Source: Oasisia sp. SBJ-2009
Taxonomy: Eukaryota > Annelida > Polychaeta > Sabellida > Siboglinidae
Direction of reading: 5' to 3'
NCBI GenBank assembly: GCA_964017155.1
Contig: OZ024857.1
Location: 40,051,641-40,115,640 of the forward strand
DNA: 64,000 nucleotides
Below are positions 44,588 to 55,877 of the stretch, in pieces. The notes beneath the pieces were generated by a model. The model searched no databases. It was not told the DNA's origin and worked only from the letters and a program-made list of their open reading frames with translations. Each line of letters begins with the position of its first letter. The stretch's first letter is position 1. The position numbers and the translations under genes were made by a program.

Positions 44588-45400
44588 TCGTAGCTGTATA
44601 ACATGTGTTCAGTGATAACATGCATGACCGAAATTTAGAATCTAATAAATGTAGAACTTGTAAAGGAAAGAAGCCATTAGAAAAACCAAGTACAAACAAA
44701 TGATGTGGAAGACATATAGACATAGATTTTCTTGTTAAAAATAAATTAATAAACCCATCTCACCATGGGTTTTTAAAAGCGAGGTCATGCTTAACAAATA
44801 TGTCATGTTTTTGGAAGATGTCAGAAAGTGGGTAGATGAGGGATCACCAGTAGATATAATCTACTTGGATTTAAAAAAAACCTTTGTCACAAAGTGGGTA
44901 GACGAGGGATCACCAGTAGATATAATATACTTAGATTTTAAAAAAGCCTTTGACAAAGTGCCACATCAAAGATTACTACTTAAACTAAAGGCCCATGGCA
45001 TAGGCAATGGTATGATTAACTGGATAGAAAAATGGCTCATTGATAGAAGACAAAGAGTGGTAGTTGATGGGGAGGTTTCAAACTAGAAATCGGTTTTAAG
45101 TGGAGTACCGCAGGGATCAGTATTGGGACCTATTTTGTTCTTAATATATATCAATGATTTGGATGATGATATAACAAGCAAGGTGTTGAGGTTTGCGGAT
45201 GATACAAAAGTGTTTAGAAAGATTGAAAATGATGCAGATAGACAGCAATTACAAGATGATCTAAATAAGTTGAACGAATGGTCTGAGAAGTGGCAAATGC
45301 TGTTTAATTATGGGAAGTGTAAGTGCCTCCACACTGGACATGGAAATGAAGATGCACAATATACAATGGGTGATACTGTACTAAATACTACCGTAAAGTA
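44588..45400 (+). pseudogene. Chimeric LINE-A/LINE-B segment inside LINE-B copy 2
   Basis: 44588-44665 is LINE-A (GTGTTCAGTGATAACATGCA), 44666-44724 is LINE-B linker, and from 44725 LINE-B fingers start again (DFLVKNKLINPS). The 65-bp tandem duplication around KWVDEGSPVDIIYLD (44825-44960) is shared with copy 1 at 10 kb. The palm reads YLDFKKAFDKVPHQ, SGVPQGSVLGP (after a TAG replacing Trp at 45085) and RFADDTKVF. A TAA replaces Glu at 45399. The four junction features shared with 9.8-10.2 kb show common descent of the chimera. Confidence 0.85.
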
Positions 45401-46028
45401 AAAGGACTTAGGGTTAACTATTAGTGCTGATATGAAGGTATCAGAACAGTGTGCAATTGCAGCAGCACAGGGAAACCAAATTCTTGGATTAATTAGGCGA
45501 AATATAGTGTACAAGGAAAACGAACTAATAATTCCGCTGTACAAAACAATAGTTAGGCCTCATTTAGAATATTGCATACAGGCATGGAGGCCATATCGCA
45601 AGAAGGATATTGATATACTAGAAAGAGTACAAAGAAGAGCAACCAAAATGATACAAAAACTCAGGAATATTAGTTATGAAATGCATCTAAAAGAATGTGG
45701 ATTAACAACACTAGAAACCAGGAGGTTGAGAGGAGATCAGATAGAAGTTTTTTAAATATTGAATGGGTATGAAAAAAATATTGACAGAAATATTTTTTTC
45801 TCGGTTAAGGAAGAGAGAAGGACTAGAGGACATGGAATTACATTAGCAAAGAAGCAGTGTAGACGAGATATTAGAAAATTTTCATTTTCACAAAGAACAG
45901 TAAATGAATGGAACAGATTATCGGCTGATTGTGTAGGTGCTAGTAGTGTTAATGTGTTTAAAAATAAAATTGACATGTACCTAAGAAGGGCTGGGTACAT
46001 TAAGATAGATAGGTTGGACTCTCGATAA
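45401..46028 (+). pseudogene. LINE-B copy 2, thumb and C terminus
   Basis: LGLTISADMKVSEQCAIAAA, ILGLIRRN, PLYKTIVRPHLEYCIQAWRP, RVQRRATKMIQKL and LKECGLTTLETRRLRGDQ. A TAA falls at 45753 before ILNGYE, then NIFFSVKEERRTRGH, SFSQRTVNEWNRLSADCV and DMYLRRAGYIKID. This is the classic CR1 C-terminal region with the NEWNRLS motif. The native stop is at 46026. Confidence 0.85.
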
Positions 46029-46125
46029 GCCAAAGGGCTTCCTTGTCCACCTGCCATCTAGAGTTGATTCTCTAGGTGGCAATCTTGTAAAATCTTGTTA
46101 AATGAGGGGGTCTCATTAAAAGACG
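46029..46125 (+). other. LINE-B 3' end: stem-loop and terminal repeats
   Basis: GCCATCTAGAG, TTGATT, then CTCTAGGTGGC can pair as a stem with one G-U pair (46051-46079). It is followed by AATCTTGTAAAATCTTGTTAAA, two short terminal repeats. The same structure ends copies 3 and 4 with compensated or tolerated changes. In this family the 3' end is the likely recognition site for the reverse transcriptase. Confidence 0.75.
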
Positions 46126-46264
46126 ATTACACCTTGTTACAGGTGTTGATTTGGTCTCTCGAACTACCGATGGACGAAACCGCGAGAGTATCTTCAATTG
46201 GAAATAAAGCATTGTATTTAAATTGACACAGGTTTCCCAATTGGTCAACTATTGGTCCATGTAT

Positions 46265-48300
46265 GATGTATTAAATAATAAAACTGACAGGGCAGCATTG
46301 AAAATTTGCTGATGGGAGTTTTAATGTTCTGGTTTTGTATGCAAGACATCGTTGCAAACATTATTGGATTGGTTCCCATTTGCAGGCAATTAAAATAAAA
46401 AACGCGGCAAGCCCCGTTGTTCGTTTTACATATTTGATTATCGGTAATGTTCCAGCTAACTGGCCTAAATTATTAGAGCCTTTTCAAAACGTTTTGTATC
46501 ACCGTTTTTGATGCGTATATGTTCGGAATATTATTCTCCGTCATTTCCGTAGCATCCTCACAAAGAAGTCAGATATACAATTTTTATAATTGTGTTTTAG
46601 AGCAATGTAATGCCGTCGAGTCGACGTAAATATGCCGATGTCACAGGACGTGAGCCGGTAACGTTCTGAAAAGGCCCTAATAATTTAGGCCAGTTATTTG
46701 GATGATTACCTTATTATTATTCAACAATATTCAGGACCTATTACGGAAATTGAATCATATTGAAACTGAGATAGCAAAATAGTATACATATTCTTTAAAC
46801 AAATGTGTGCTCTCACCTAGCAGCGGCCATTTTGTACGAAACTATGGCCAATGTATTTATACCAAAATAAATCGTGTCCTTTGGTCATTCACACACAAGT
46901 AACTATGAGATTAATATTGAACATTAATACTGTTGTCAACACAACTAAACCATCATAACGTTTTCACAACATCGAACTTTAATACCAAATGCTCTGCTAA
47001 CTTAGTTTCGTAGCACTCACTCGGTCAATCGGTCAATCGGTCGGCAGCCGCTACTCCGTGTTAGCTCGCAACCCTCCATTTTTTCGCCACGGTTCTTTTC
47101 TGTATTCAATTAGAGCGACCTGGTCTCCATTTGCTCTATGCTATGTTTCAAATATTATTCTAAAGTATCATACTAATTGATGTTGGTTTGATATACAGAC
47201 ATCCCTCAGCGACTAATTACACTGTATTTTGAGAACGTATGATCGATATACAAAACACCGTGAACTATTCTGGAATAGCCTATAGCTAGTCGAATTTGAT
47301 CATACGAATAATATGATCAATGACAGTTTTAAACTCACTTACCGTATATCTCGGACGCCCGCTGTAAAGAACATCTTGGTGGTCAAGTTCCTAGTATATG
47401 TATCCTAAGGTCTAGGGTACAACACTGAAGGCCAGAAAAGTGACCATTTCAAGTGTTCCGTTTAAGCAAATATTCCACCGTGATTTGTCATGGCGTGATT
47501 TCATCGTAATACTAACACATTAAAGCAGCATAAACAGGAGGCCGATTGCTGTTCTCTTAACACAGATTCCAATTGACTGATTTCGACCACAAAGTGAGTT
47601 GTCTGTCTTTCGCTCTGGGTTCTTAGTGGTTGTTGGTTTGTATCCATCCTTTCCCGCTGCAGTCGACCGTTCGCGTGTTATAATCATTTCCTGAGCACAA
47701 AGCTGCATGTTGTTGTTCTGAATGTTTCGTTTGTTGAAAGACGTTTCCTCTGTTTACTCGTATCCAGATACCGCCTGCATATCGACAAATCAAAACGTAT
47801 ATAATGTCGAACTACATGCATTCTCGAAAAAACAATCCAGTATTCCACTTTCGTTTCATATTCGTAGTATGTTAACAGCCATACCGTGCACTCTACACAC
47901 CAATATGCATCGGCTGTTCTGCCTGAACTGGTGCGTCGTGGCATATTCATTAATAGGTTATCAGGTGGATCGAAGTCTGCATTGCACACGAGCCACTCAT
48001 GTCGCGTGATTCAAACCACAATAAACAATTCATAGCTTGAACGAAGTGGTCTCGTTATGATTCCGCATACTAACACGCCAGTGACAAGAATAAGCTAACG
48101 AGAATTCTATACGCACGCATGCACGCACACACGCACGCACAGACGCACGCATATACGTACAACACGCATGTACACACGTACACAGGTTCATATGTAAATG
48201 TACACTCGCATACACGTATACACGTATAAAGGTACACACGTACACTCATATACACATGCATAAACGTACGTATCGGCTATTATCTAATGAATCAAGACTT
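46265..48300 (+). repeat. Dispersed repeat R-II, copy B (with MITE-like insertion)
   Basis: Matches copy C (57690-59150) and inverted copy A. Shared: AAACTGACAGGG, TATGCAAGACATCGTTGCAAAC, CAACAATATTCAGGACCTA, CCGTATATCTCGGACGCCCG, TTAGTGGTTGTTGGTTTGTATCC and GTCGACCGTTCGC. The right end at 48100-48260 is a CACG/ACGC-rich alternating tract, as in copy C. The 47722-48009 frame includes SSVYSYPDTACIST but no known domain. Confidence 0.8.
46444..46712. mobile_element. MITE-like element with terminal inverted repeats of about 50 bp
   Basis: The left end GGTAATGTTCCAGCTAACTG and the right end, read in reverse complement, GGTAATCATCCAAATAACTG align. The match continues through GCCTAAATTATTAG, then GAGCCTTTTCAAAACGTT against GGGCCTTTTCAGAACGTT. 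The body of about 170 bp has no coding capacity and contains CCGTCGAGTCGACG, a near-palindrome. R-II copies A and C lack the element at this position. The target duplication cannot be set with certainty (TA or TTA is possible). Typical of non-autonomous DNA transposons. Confidence 0.8.
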
Positions 48301-50240
48301 GTGATTTATGTATCCGTGTAATTACCCCAATTTTACAACTGCAGTATATTACAATCGATCAGCTACACTAACTGTTGACGGGACTCCCCATTTTAAAGCG
48401 AACAGTGATATTTACAATGAAAACATTCGCTAATTTCTAGAGAAGTACGATCGAGTGGGTCACCGCTGTAAAACATTCCTAAATTCACGGATTATGTTGC
48501 AGTAATCTCAATAAACAGTTTGCAAGCTGGGACAATTCTAAAGGGCTTCGAATTTTTCGGGGGAGGTGCAAACATATATGACAACTACAAGGAAACTAAC
48601 TTTCAGCACATGTCCTGTGTGTGGAATTTCCATGTAAACAAACCAATTCATTGGCCCATTTCCATTGCGCTGTTTGTTTGTTGACATCACAGTGTTTTGA
48701 AACAAAATATGATAACCTCTCGCGATAACATCTGCTACTGGCAGAGCCATTTTCTAGAGGAGCACTCAGACATTTGTCTCTCGAGTAGCTATACTCCACT
48801 CCACTGTACCCACATTGTATTCTAGTAGGCCTGCTATTATCTAATGACGGCCTACTGTATTAGGGCGGGCCTGTTTTCCTCTAAGTACGGTTCTTGAGTA
48901 GGAGTACTGTTTTGAGAAGGCCTGCTCTTCTGTACCGCTCTGATATAGGCCTACTGTACTAGGATGGGCCTACTCTTCTCTACCGTACTCGAGTAGGCTG
49001 CCTGCTCTATTAATACCTCTAATAATATTCCTTCCATTGGAATATTCGAAACAACAGCCATATTCAATACCTCATCTAGGTGGAGGCGTGAGGTTCCTCT
49101 GATACTGCGGGTTAACGTTCTAGTTCTAGTTGTTTCCAGCACTCTGCAACGTTCTATTAACTGACTAGTCTGTATATGTTGTGGTTACAATGTATGATCT
49201 TACGAGGTCTCATTTAACTAGTCAGCCTTTTCAGAGCATCTACGCCAAGCCAACCTTTCTATGCTGGCACTGAGTATGGTCACTGCCAGGGTGCTTGTCG
49301 TCCTCAGTGGTTCTTTTACGTCCCAAATTGAGACTCACTTTATTACCACAACATAACGTTGTATTACAAACACATGTAGACAGAGAGAGACGCCATTGTT
49401 ACGGTGGACACCAGAACGGTTGGCCTGTGAGACCCGAGCCAGTAATCACGCAATTTCCCTCCACCGAACTAGTTGCCCTTATCGCCTCTCCCTACTAACA
49501 CATTCCCCTCACGTGATTATCAACGGCGTACAACCCGACCAGGAAAATAGATGTTACCAAGGATTCTATAGCTTCACAAAGATACGCAACTCCTCGCGAT
49601 TTTGCCGTAAATAGCGTGACATTACGTCAGTGGCGCCCCCTGATTAAAAGCGTGCTAAACTACGATAATGAAGGTTCAAATGACAGAGACTGCACCAGAG
49701 TGTTAGGACACGATAGCAAAGGTTCAAATGACAGAGGCTGCACCAACGGTCATATATACCACCCTCTCACCCTAACTCACCCCACTGGCCTTGTATATAG
49801 TGATTTTAAGCTAGTGTATTATTTTAATTGAGGTTAATGACACAGTACATCCCTAGGCCTATTCCGTAGTAAACGCGACCGTTCTGGCCCCACATTATTA
49901 AATATTTGAGAATTTGTTCAAATTCTTGCTCGAACTGCTTGTTAAATTATTCCCGTACCTGTTTTGCTTGGATTGAAGCGACAAAAAATTGCAACAATTA
50001 ACACATTTGGGTTGAAAATGCATGTAGATAGCAAAGTCAAATTCCCATAGATGCATTGTACAATTAAGACAAACAGACTATGATTATAAAGATGTACAGA
50101 ATAGTTATTCAGAGAAAGATAACAAGCCCAGAAGTCCCAATTAATAATGTGTACAATTCAAAACGTAAATGATCGTTACAGTTAAGTTAAAATGGTAAAT
50201 AGTGTGTATATAAACATAAACGTTTCAATGGCGTGTACAC
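48301..50240. repeat. No gene; weak local repeats
   Basis: 48820-49010 holds diverged copies of GTAGGCCTACTGT and GGGCCTACTCTTCTCTACCG, roughly every 50-60 bp. AAGGTTCAAATGACAGAG with CTGCACCA occurs at 49671 and 49720. Otherwise ordinary sequence; short frames lack motifs. Confidence 0.55.
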
Positions 50241-51010
50241 AACCCAAACAAAGCGGTGACTAATGGTTATAATCCAATTGAAACGCTTAAATAGGGGTGC
50301 CCAACCGTTGATCATTTGCTATTTCGGTTACTGCCTACCGCCAATGGCGTGTATGTATAACAATATTTAATTAGGTAATTTCCTATATAATCAGGTCTTT
50401 CGCTTACACAAACACGACTACTGTTCAAGTCATAGTTAGCGGAATAAGATACAATATGGATCAATACAACTAAGAAATCACACAACGAGAGACGCACTTA
50501 CTCTCTCAACCAACCAACCAACCAACCAACCAACCAACCAACCAACCAACCAACCAACCAATCAATCAATCAATCAACCAACCAATCAATCAACCAATCA
50601 ACCAACCAACCAACCAGCCAACAAACCAACCAACACACCCGCCCACCAACCCACTCACTCACTCACTCACTCACTCACTCACTCACTCACTCACTCACTC
50701 ACTCACTCACTCACTCACTCACTCACTCACTCACTCACTCACTCACAACATGCATACGCATATGCACATTTCAACTTCACAAAACATTGTAAATAAACCC
50801 ATGCAACTTGGAAATACATGAACATTGAACATGCCCTTACCAACCATGTCTCCGAGTGTTATCCCGTGCGAAAGTAGGTTAGAAATACACGGGACGTTTT
50901 TGACCTACGACAGTTCTTGGTATATTTGGACCAGATATACAGTTGGTTGTATATCTCAATTGGTATGCCTAAGTTTTAGAAACATCTATATACTGCCCTG
51001 TAAAGCTGCA
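50241..51010 (+). repeat. Dispersed repeat R-IV, copy 2, expanded by microsatellites
   Basis: Flanks match 12540-12960 (AATAGGGGTGCCCAACCGTT, AATTTCCTATATAATCAGGT, then CCCGTGCGAAAGTAGG and TATACAGTTG). Between them lie (ACCA/ATCA)n at 50506-50640 and (CACT)n at 50650-50746, about 250 bp where copy 1 has about 40 bp that contain CCCAACCCA-like sequence. Confidence 0.85.
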
Positions 51011-51024
51011 TGCAAAACATATAC

Positions 51025-51112
51025 AAGAGTGGGGAACTGTGGCCAAACGGATAGAACACCTGTTCGACAATCGAAACATCAGAATCAGGGTTCCGAACGC
51101 CGTGTCGAAACT
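51025..51112 (+). other. tRNA-like block, possible SINE head
   Basis: GTGGCCAAACGGATAGAACA resembles a type-2 A box with a D-loop, and GGGTTCCGAACGCCG resembles a B box with one extra base; spacing is near that of tRNA-derived SINEs. No stable cloverleaf or 3' tail is evident, so it is not called a tRNA gene. Confidence 0.35.
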
Positions 51113-51119
51113 TAAACAA

Positions 51120-52049
51120 CGTCATTTCCCAAACGTTACAAGATTGAACAAGATTTAACAAGATTGCCACCTAGAGACGCAACTCTAGATGGCAGTCGGA
51201 CAAGGAAGCCGTTTGGCTTATCGAGAGTCCAACATATCTATCCGAGTATACCCCGCCCGTCTTAGGTGTATGTCGATTTTATTTTTAAACATGTTAATAC
51301 TACTAGCACCTACACAATCAGCTGATGGTCTGTTCCATTCGTTTACTATTCTTTATGAAAATGAAAATTGTCTAATATCTAGTCTACACTGCTTCTTTGC
51401 TAATGTAACTCCATGTCCTCTAGTCCTTCTCTCTTCCTTAACCGAGAAAAAAATATTTCTGTCAATATTTTTTTCATACCCATTCAATATTTAAAAAACT
51501 TCTATCTGATCTCCTCTCAACCTCCTGGTTTCTAGTGTTGTTAATCCACATTCTTTTAGATGCATTTCATAACTAATATTCCTGAGTTTTTGTATCATTT
51601 TTGTTGCTCTCCTTTGTACTCTTTCTAGCATGTCAATATCGTTCTTGCGATATGGCCTCCATGCCTGTATACAATATTCTAAATGAGGCCTAACTATTGT
51701 TTTATACAGCGGTATTATTAGTTCTTTTTCTTTGTATACTATATTTCGCCTAATTAATCCAATGTCTTCATGTCAGCACTAATAGTTAACCCTAAGTCTT
51801 TTTCCTTTACAGTAGTATTTAGTACAGTACCACCCATTGTATATTGTGCATTTTCATTCCCATGTCCTGTGTCGAGGCACTTACACTTTCCAAAATTAAA
51901 CAGCATTTGCCATTTCTCAGACCATTCTATCAACTTATTTAGATCATCTTGTAAATGCTGTTTATCTTCATCACTTTTAATTTTCCTAAACACTTTTGTG
52001 CCGTTTGCAAACTTCAACACCTTGCTTGTTGTGTCATCATCCAAGTCAT

Positions 52050-52108
<59 letters not shown>

Positions 52109-52125
52109 GAATAAAATAGGTTATT
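51120..52125 (-). pseudogene. LINE-B copy 3: 5'-truncated, RT palm to 3' end
   Basis: The minus strand reads DDDTTSKVLKFANGTKVF, where FADD has become FANG. It continues with KCKCLDTGHGNENAQYTMGG, LNTTVKEKDLGLTISADM, a frameshift near 51760, then motifs of the thumb and C terminus matching copy 4. The end carries the LINE-B stem-loop (51168-51195) and repeated ACAAGATTTAACAAGATT tail (51139-51165). The 5' side breaks up in a (TA)n tract at 52053-52106, followed by 19 bp of recognisable LINE-B (TTAAGAATAAAATAGG); beyond 52125 the match stops. Confidence 0.8.
52053..52106. repeat. (TA)n grown inside LINE-B copy 3
   Basis: The intact copy 4 has GATATATATTAAG at this point of the gene (about 60928). 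Here the ATATAT core is about 54 bp long, with LINE-B sequence continuing on both sides. Confidence 0.9.
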
Positions 52126-52814
52126 ATGCAGAGGAAAATAATTATGCCCATGTATATATTACAGTTATATTTATAGGCGTAAGTCGGGTATCATTATACC
52201 CATGTTCATATATGTTAATGTTTGGTATGGTTAGGCGGGAGAACCCGCTAATTAATTTTGATTAAAAGACAATGTTTAAGTTTGTTAGTTAATACAAGCA
52301 TTACTTACGTAAGATACATAGTTATTGCACAGCGGGGATGAGAATCTTTTAATATTAGCATGGTATTTTTATTGGGGAACCCGGTAGTGTGTAGCTCTTA
52401 CAATATAAGGGGATGACAGTGTCGTAGTTAACAGCGCCACACAGCGGCTCAACAACACAACTCCGTAGAGCGCAATGGCCATTTGTTGCAACTTGTCGGA
52501 TTGACATGGTTGCCAACGTCAACGCATTCATATGCGTTGATGTCAATACGTATACGGGAATGACAATTTCCTTTTAATATTAAACCTTGGCCTATGTAGA
52601 ACAGTTGAAACAAGACTACAATTGTTGTACACGAAATTACCGTTATGCCAAACAGCAATGACAGAGACAATAAATGATCTGTGTGCCGTACTTCCATCAC
52701 TAGTGTTAACAATAACCCAACACACTATGAGCAAGGATGACGTACAGCCTGGAATATAAGGAAGGAAAGTATGTCTTCGTGATATATATCTCGATTTTGT
52801 ACTGTGTCGGTATT
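52126..52814. other. No gene seen
   Basis: No motif or sustained frame. CAACGCATTCATATGCGTTG (52520-52539) is a small inverted repeat. Confidence 0.45.
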
Positions 52815-53280
52815 TCAATTTGGCGACTGCCTTATTGCTACGTGTTTTGCACATGATCAATAGAAAGAGGAAATGGAATACCCAGCAGATGGCAGCAGCT
52901 AACTCTAACGGAGGATATAAGCGGTGTGTTACCGTCAGATGGCGCCACGTGCATGTGTATACTTAACCTATGTGACAAATTTTGGCTAAGACGTTTAGTA
53001 ATACTTTTTACAAAGAATGAAATACTGCATAACTGTTATTTAAAGATTGTTCAAATGCTTCACATCAATTGATACAATAATTACTCGTTGGTCTTCGCCC
53101 AACTTAGGGACACCACGGCTCCCAAATGATGATGATAAGAAGGAACAGCTAATTCGAAAGTTAGTTTTATTTTGCTATTCCATATCTTACAGAGTCCCGA
53201 TAAAGCTGGACTGGGAAGGATAACTGGGAAGTCGTTATCCTTCCCATTACAGGAGTGTAGTCAACGTTTGCGATGATGTC
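52815..53280 (+). repeat. R-I block left flank copy, then unique sequence
   Basis: 52815-52980 matches 37641-37803. 52981-53280 has no counterpart that I can see and no gene. Confidence 0.7.
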
Positions 53281-53534
53281 GGTCGGTGGGTGGGTGGGTG
53301 GGTGGGTGGGTCGGCGGTCGGTCGGTCGGTCGGTCGGTCGGTCGGTCGGTCGGTCGGTCGGTCGGTCGGTCGGTCGGTCGGTCGGTCGGTCGGTCGGTCG
53401 GTCGGTCGGTCGGTCGGTCGGTCGGTCGGTCGGTCGGTCGGTCGGTCGGTCGGTCGGTCGGTCGGTCGGTCGGTCGGTCGGTCGGTCGGTCGGTCGGTCG
53501 GTCGGTCGGTCGGTCGGTCGGTCGGTCGGTCGGT
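53281..53534. repeat. (GGTC)n microsatellite with a short (GGTG)n start
   Basis: GGTG units at 53284-53309, then GGTC to 53534 with only one early irregularity (GGCGGTCGG). Second occurrence of the tetranucleotide tract seen at 6.15 kb. Confidence 0.98.
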
Positions 53535-54028
53535 AATATAGCAAATGCTGTAAGCGGGTCATGTGTGTTGAAAAACGTTGTGCAGATAGTACAAAGTTAT
53601 ATCATAGCAACTCAACAATATTATATTGTTTAAACCTGCAGCATGACCTGGGTAGACTTCAAAACTAGACCGAAAACGGCAGCTTCATTCTGATAAATTT
53701 GTAGTCCTACAAATCGGAATTGAGTACCATAATTTTGCTTACACCTTTACAACTCTAGATGGTGTCAAGTTTATTGAACGTAGGCATGTAGAGAAGGATT
53801 TAGGAGTACACATCGACAATGAAATACAATTTGCACAACTGGTGTCACATGTAGTTCCTATTGCTAAAGATTACTATACATAATAAGTCGCACATATTAG
53901 TGCATGGACTGTACTACTTTTTTACTTTTATACCAGGGATGTGTTAGTCCATCGTTGGAGTGTGGTGTGACAGTTCAGTCTCCACAGTATTAGTGTGACG
54001 TTGGTGCTATGGAGGCGTACAGAGAAGA
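53535..54028. repeat. Spacer and a single 34-bp minisatellite unit (53992-54028)
   Basis: GTAGGCATGTAGAGAAGG and TTCAGTCTCCACAG match the spacer at 6468-6607. One unit (GTGTGACGTTGGTGCTATGG, AGGCGTACAGAGAAG) stands exactly where array 2 begins at the other locus. Confidence 0.85.
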
Positions 54029-54344
54029 GCCATGCGGATGGTTCCCATACTATGCCAGTTAGATTATGAAGCTAGATTAAAAACATTAATCTGTAAATGC
54101 GCTTAAAATAGACTCGACAAATGCAAAACTGTGAAGAAACTGTTTTTCTTACTTGTGTGTGATATATATTGAAAAATTGTATTCACAATATCGTAGGGAT
54201 ACGTATTATATATTTATATATTTAAACTAGAAGGAAGTGAGTCCGGTTTTGCCTTGTTGGAATGATCATCGTAAACTAATAGTGTTCCCCCTGGGTACGA
54301 CGACGGGTGAGGCCAAGGTGGTGGCCAGGGGCGAATAACGAATA
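54029..54344. other. No gene seen
   Basis: Short unique stretch with no motif. Confidence 0.4.
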
Positions 54345-55814
54345 GCTAACGTTTAAAATGCACAAATAACCTGAAATGTTTTGCAAAGAGTGCCAACATG
54401 TTTTTACATATATCAGGACTTAAGTGCGAACTGTTGGAAACGAACTCCCTGTCAGTTTTGAGTTGAAGCATTTCTGATGAGAAATAACTGTTTGCAGACT
54501 GTGATGCAAGAAAACTGCATTTCGGTCACATTATCCACCCACATTACACAATCTGCATGTGTGTGTAGGATTGTAGGTCGGTCCATCGTTATGTTGCTTG
54601 CAGCATCATATTCATGTTTTGATGGATACTGTATAGAGCTAAACGCTATTAATTCAACATACTAATAACAATGAGACACAGAAGAATACATTTTAATTGT
54701 TTTCACTCGTTGCATATACACTGTCAAGGAATACAGTTGTTCATATTGGAAGTTGTGTGACCTATATCCTTGGGTATCAGATACCAATACTAAATATATT
54801 TATAATAGTTTCGGTTGGTTTTATGTTATTACCATACCATATTGTTTCACAGTATTCATTGCAGAACAGGAGTAGTAACAAAAACATGATATGAATATGT
54901 TATGTAAACAATTCAAACAAAGCTACATATCGCATGTATCCAGGTTAATTAGAATAAGGAAAAGAGAAAGGGAGTTACCATCTCAAAACACCAATGGTTG
55001 GTACTAAAGGAATTCTTTTTAACATTTTAAACGAATTAATTATAACTGGTCTGAATAATTAATCACCCACGTGGTATAAAGCAGAACAATTATTTACATA
55101 AACACAGTTATGTATTGCCTTTTTGCGCAGATAATATCCAAGGCATGCATATATTTGCTAAACCAAAGCAGCTGAGGAAATACTTATGGCACAATGGTCA
55201 CATCTTAATGTTATACAATACATCTCGAATGTATATAAGTTTTAAAAAGAATCCATTTATGCAGTGTTTACAACTGGAACGCCACCTGTCGAGCAGAGAA
55301 GCATATGTTATGGCAAACGTTTATCATAGCCATGGATAGTAGTCAACTACAATTCCATCGGAATATAAGTTGGAATGGTTTTCGTTTAGAATAACGTATT
55401 GGTGTTTTGAGATGACTTACACTATTTTTCCAACACACAGTAACACTGGTTCAAAATATTTCTCAAAACGGAAAGTATTATTTTCTTGCACATCAATGAA
55501 ATATTTCCCTCAAAGTTAAGACATGTATGATTACTGTTAAAGTGGGATTTCAAAGAATGTTCAGCTATCAACACGATATGCTTTAAAAGCAGATACATCA
55601 TTATAATAACACCCACAAGAAAATGGCGTTTTTCTTAAAACAGATACACCTTTAACAACGGTTACATACACATGAGTTATGTATACCGCTAACAATAATA
55701 CTATTAGCGAATATGTAGCGAACGTATCCTTTTCAGCTCTCCACTTGCATAAGCGGGGTCTGACGATCGCCACTGGAATGCACACATACATTTATAAATA
55801 CTTGATATGTAGTG

Positions 55815-55877
<63 letters not shown>

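Larger units (their letters stand above)
42866..46125 (+). mobile_element. LINE-B copy 2: CR1-type LINE, 5'-truncated and rearranged
   Basis: It starts inside ORF1, runs through ORF2 and ends in a conserved stem-loop and ATCTTGTTAAA tail. Between 44588 and about 45400 it contains the LINE-A/LINE-B chimeric segment also present at 9.8-10.8 kb, so the fingers region is present twice. Several nonsense codons and a deletion in the endonuclease make it inactive. Confidence 0.85.

Noticed and set aside
51025..51112. Functional tRNA gene
   Set aside because: The B box has an extra base, and I could not fold a full cloverleaf by eye.
53167..53633. Arg-Ser-Val-Gly and Pro-Thr-Asp-Arg repeat proteins
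   Set aside because: Translations of the (GGTC)n microsatellite in several frames and both strands.
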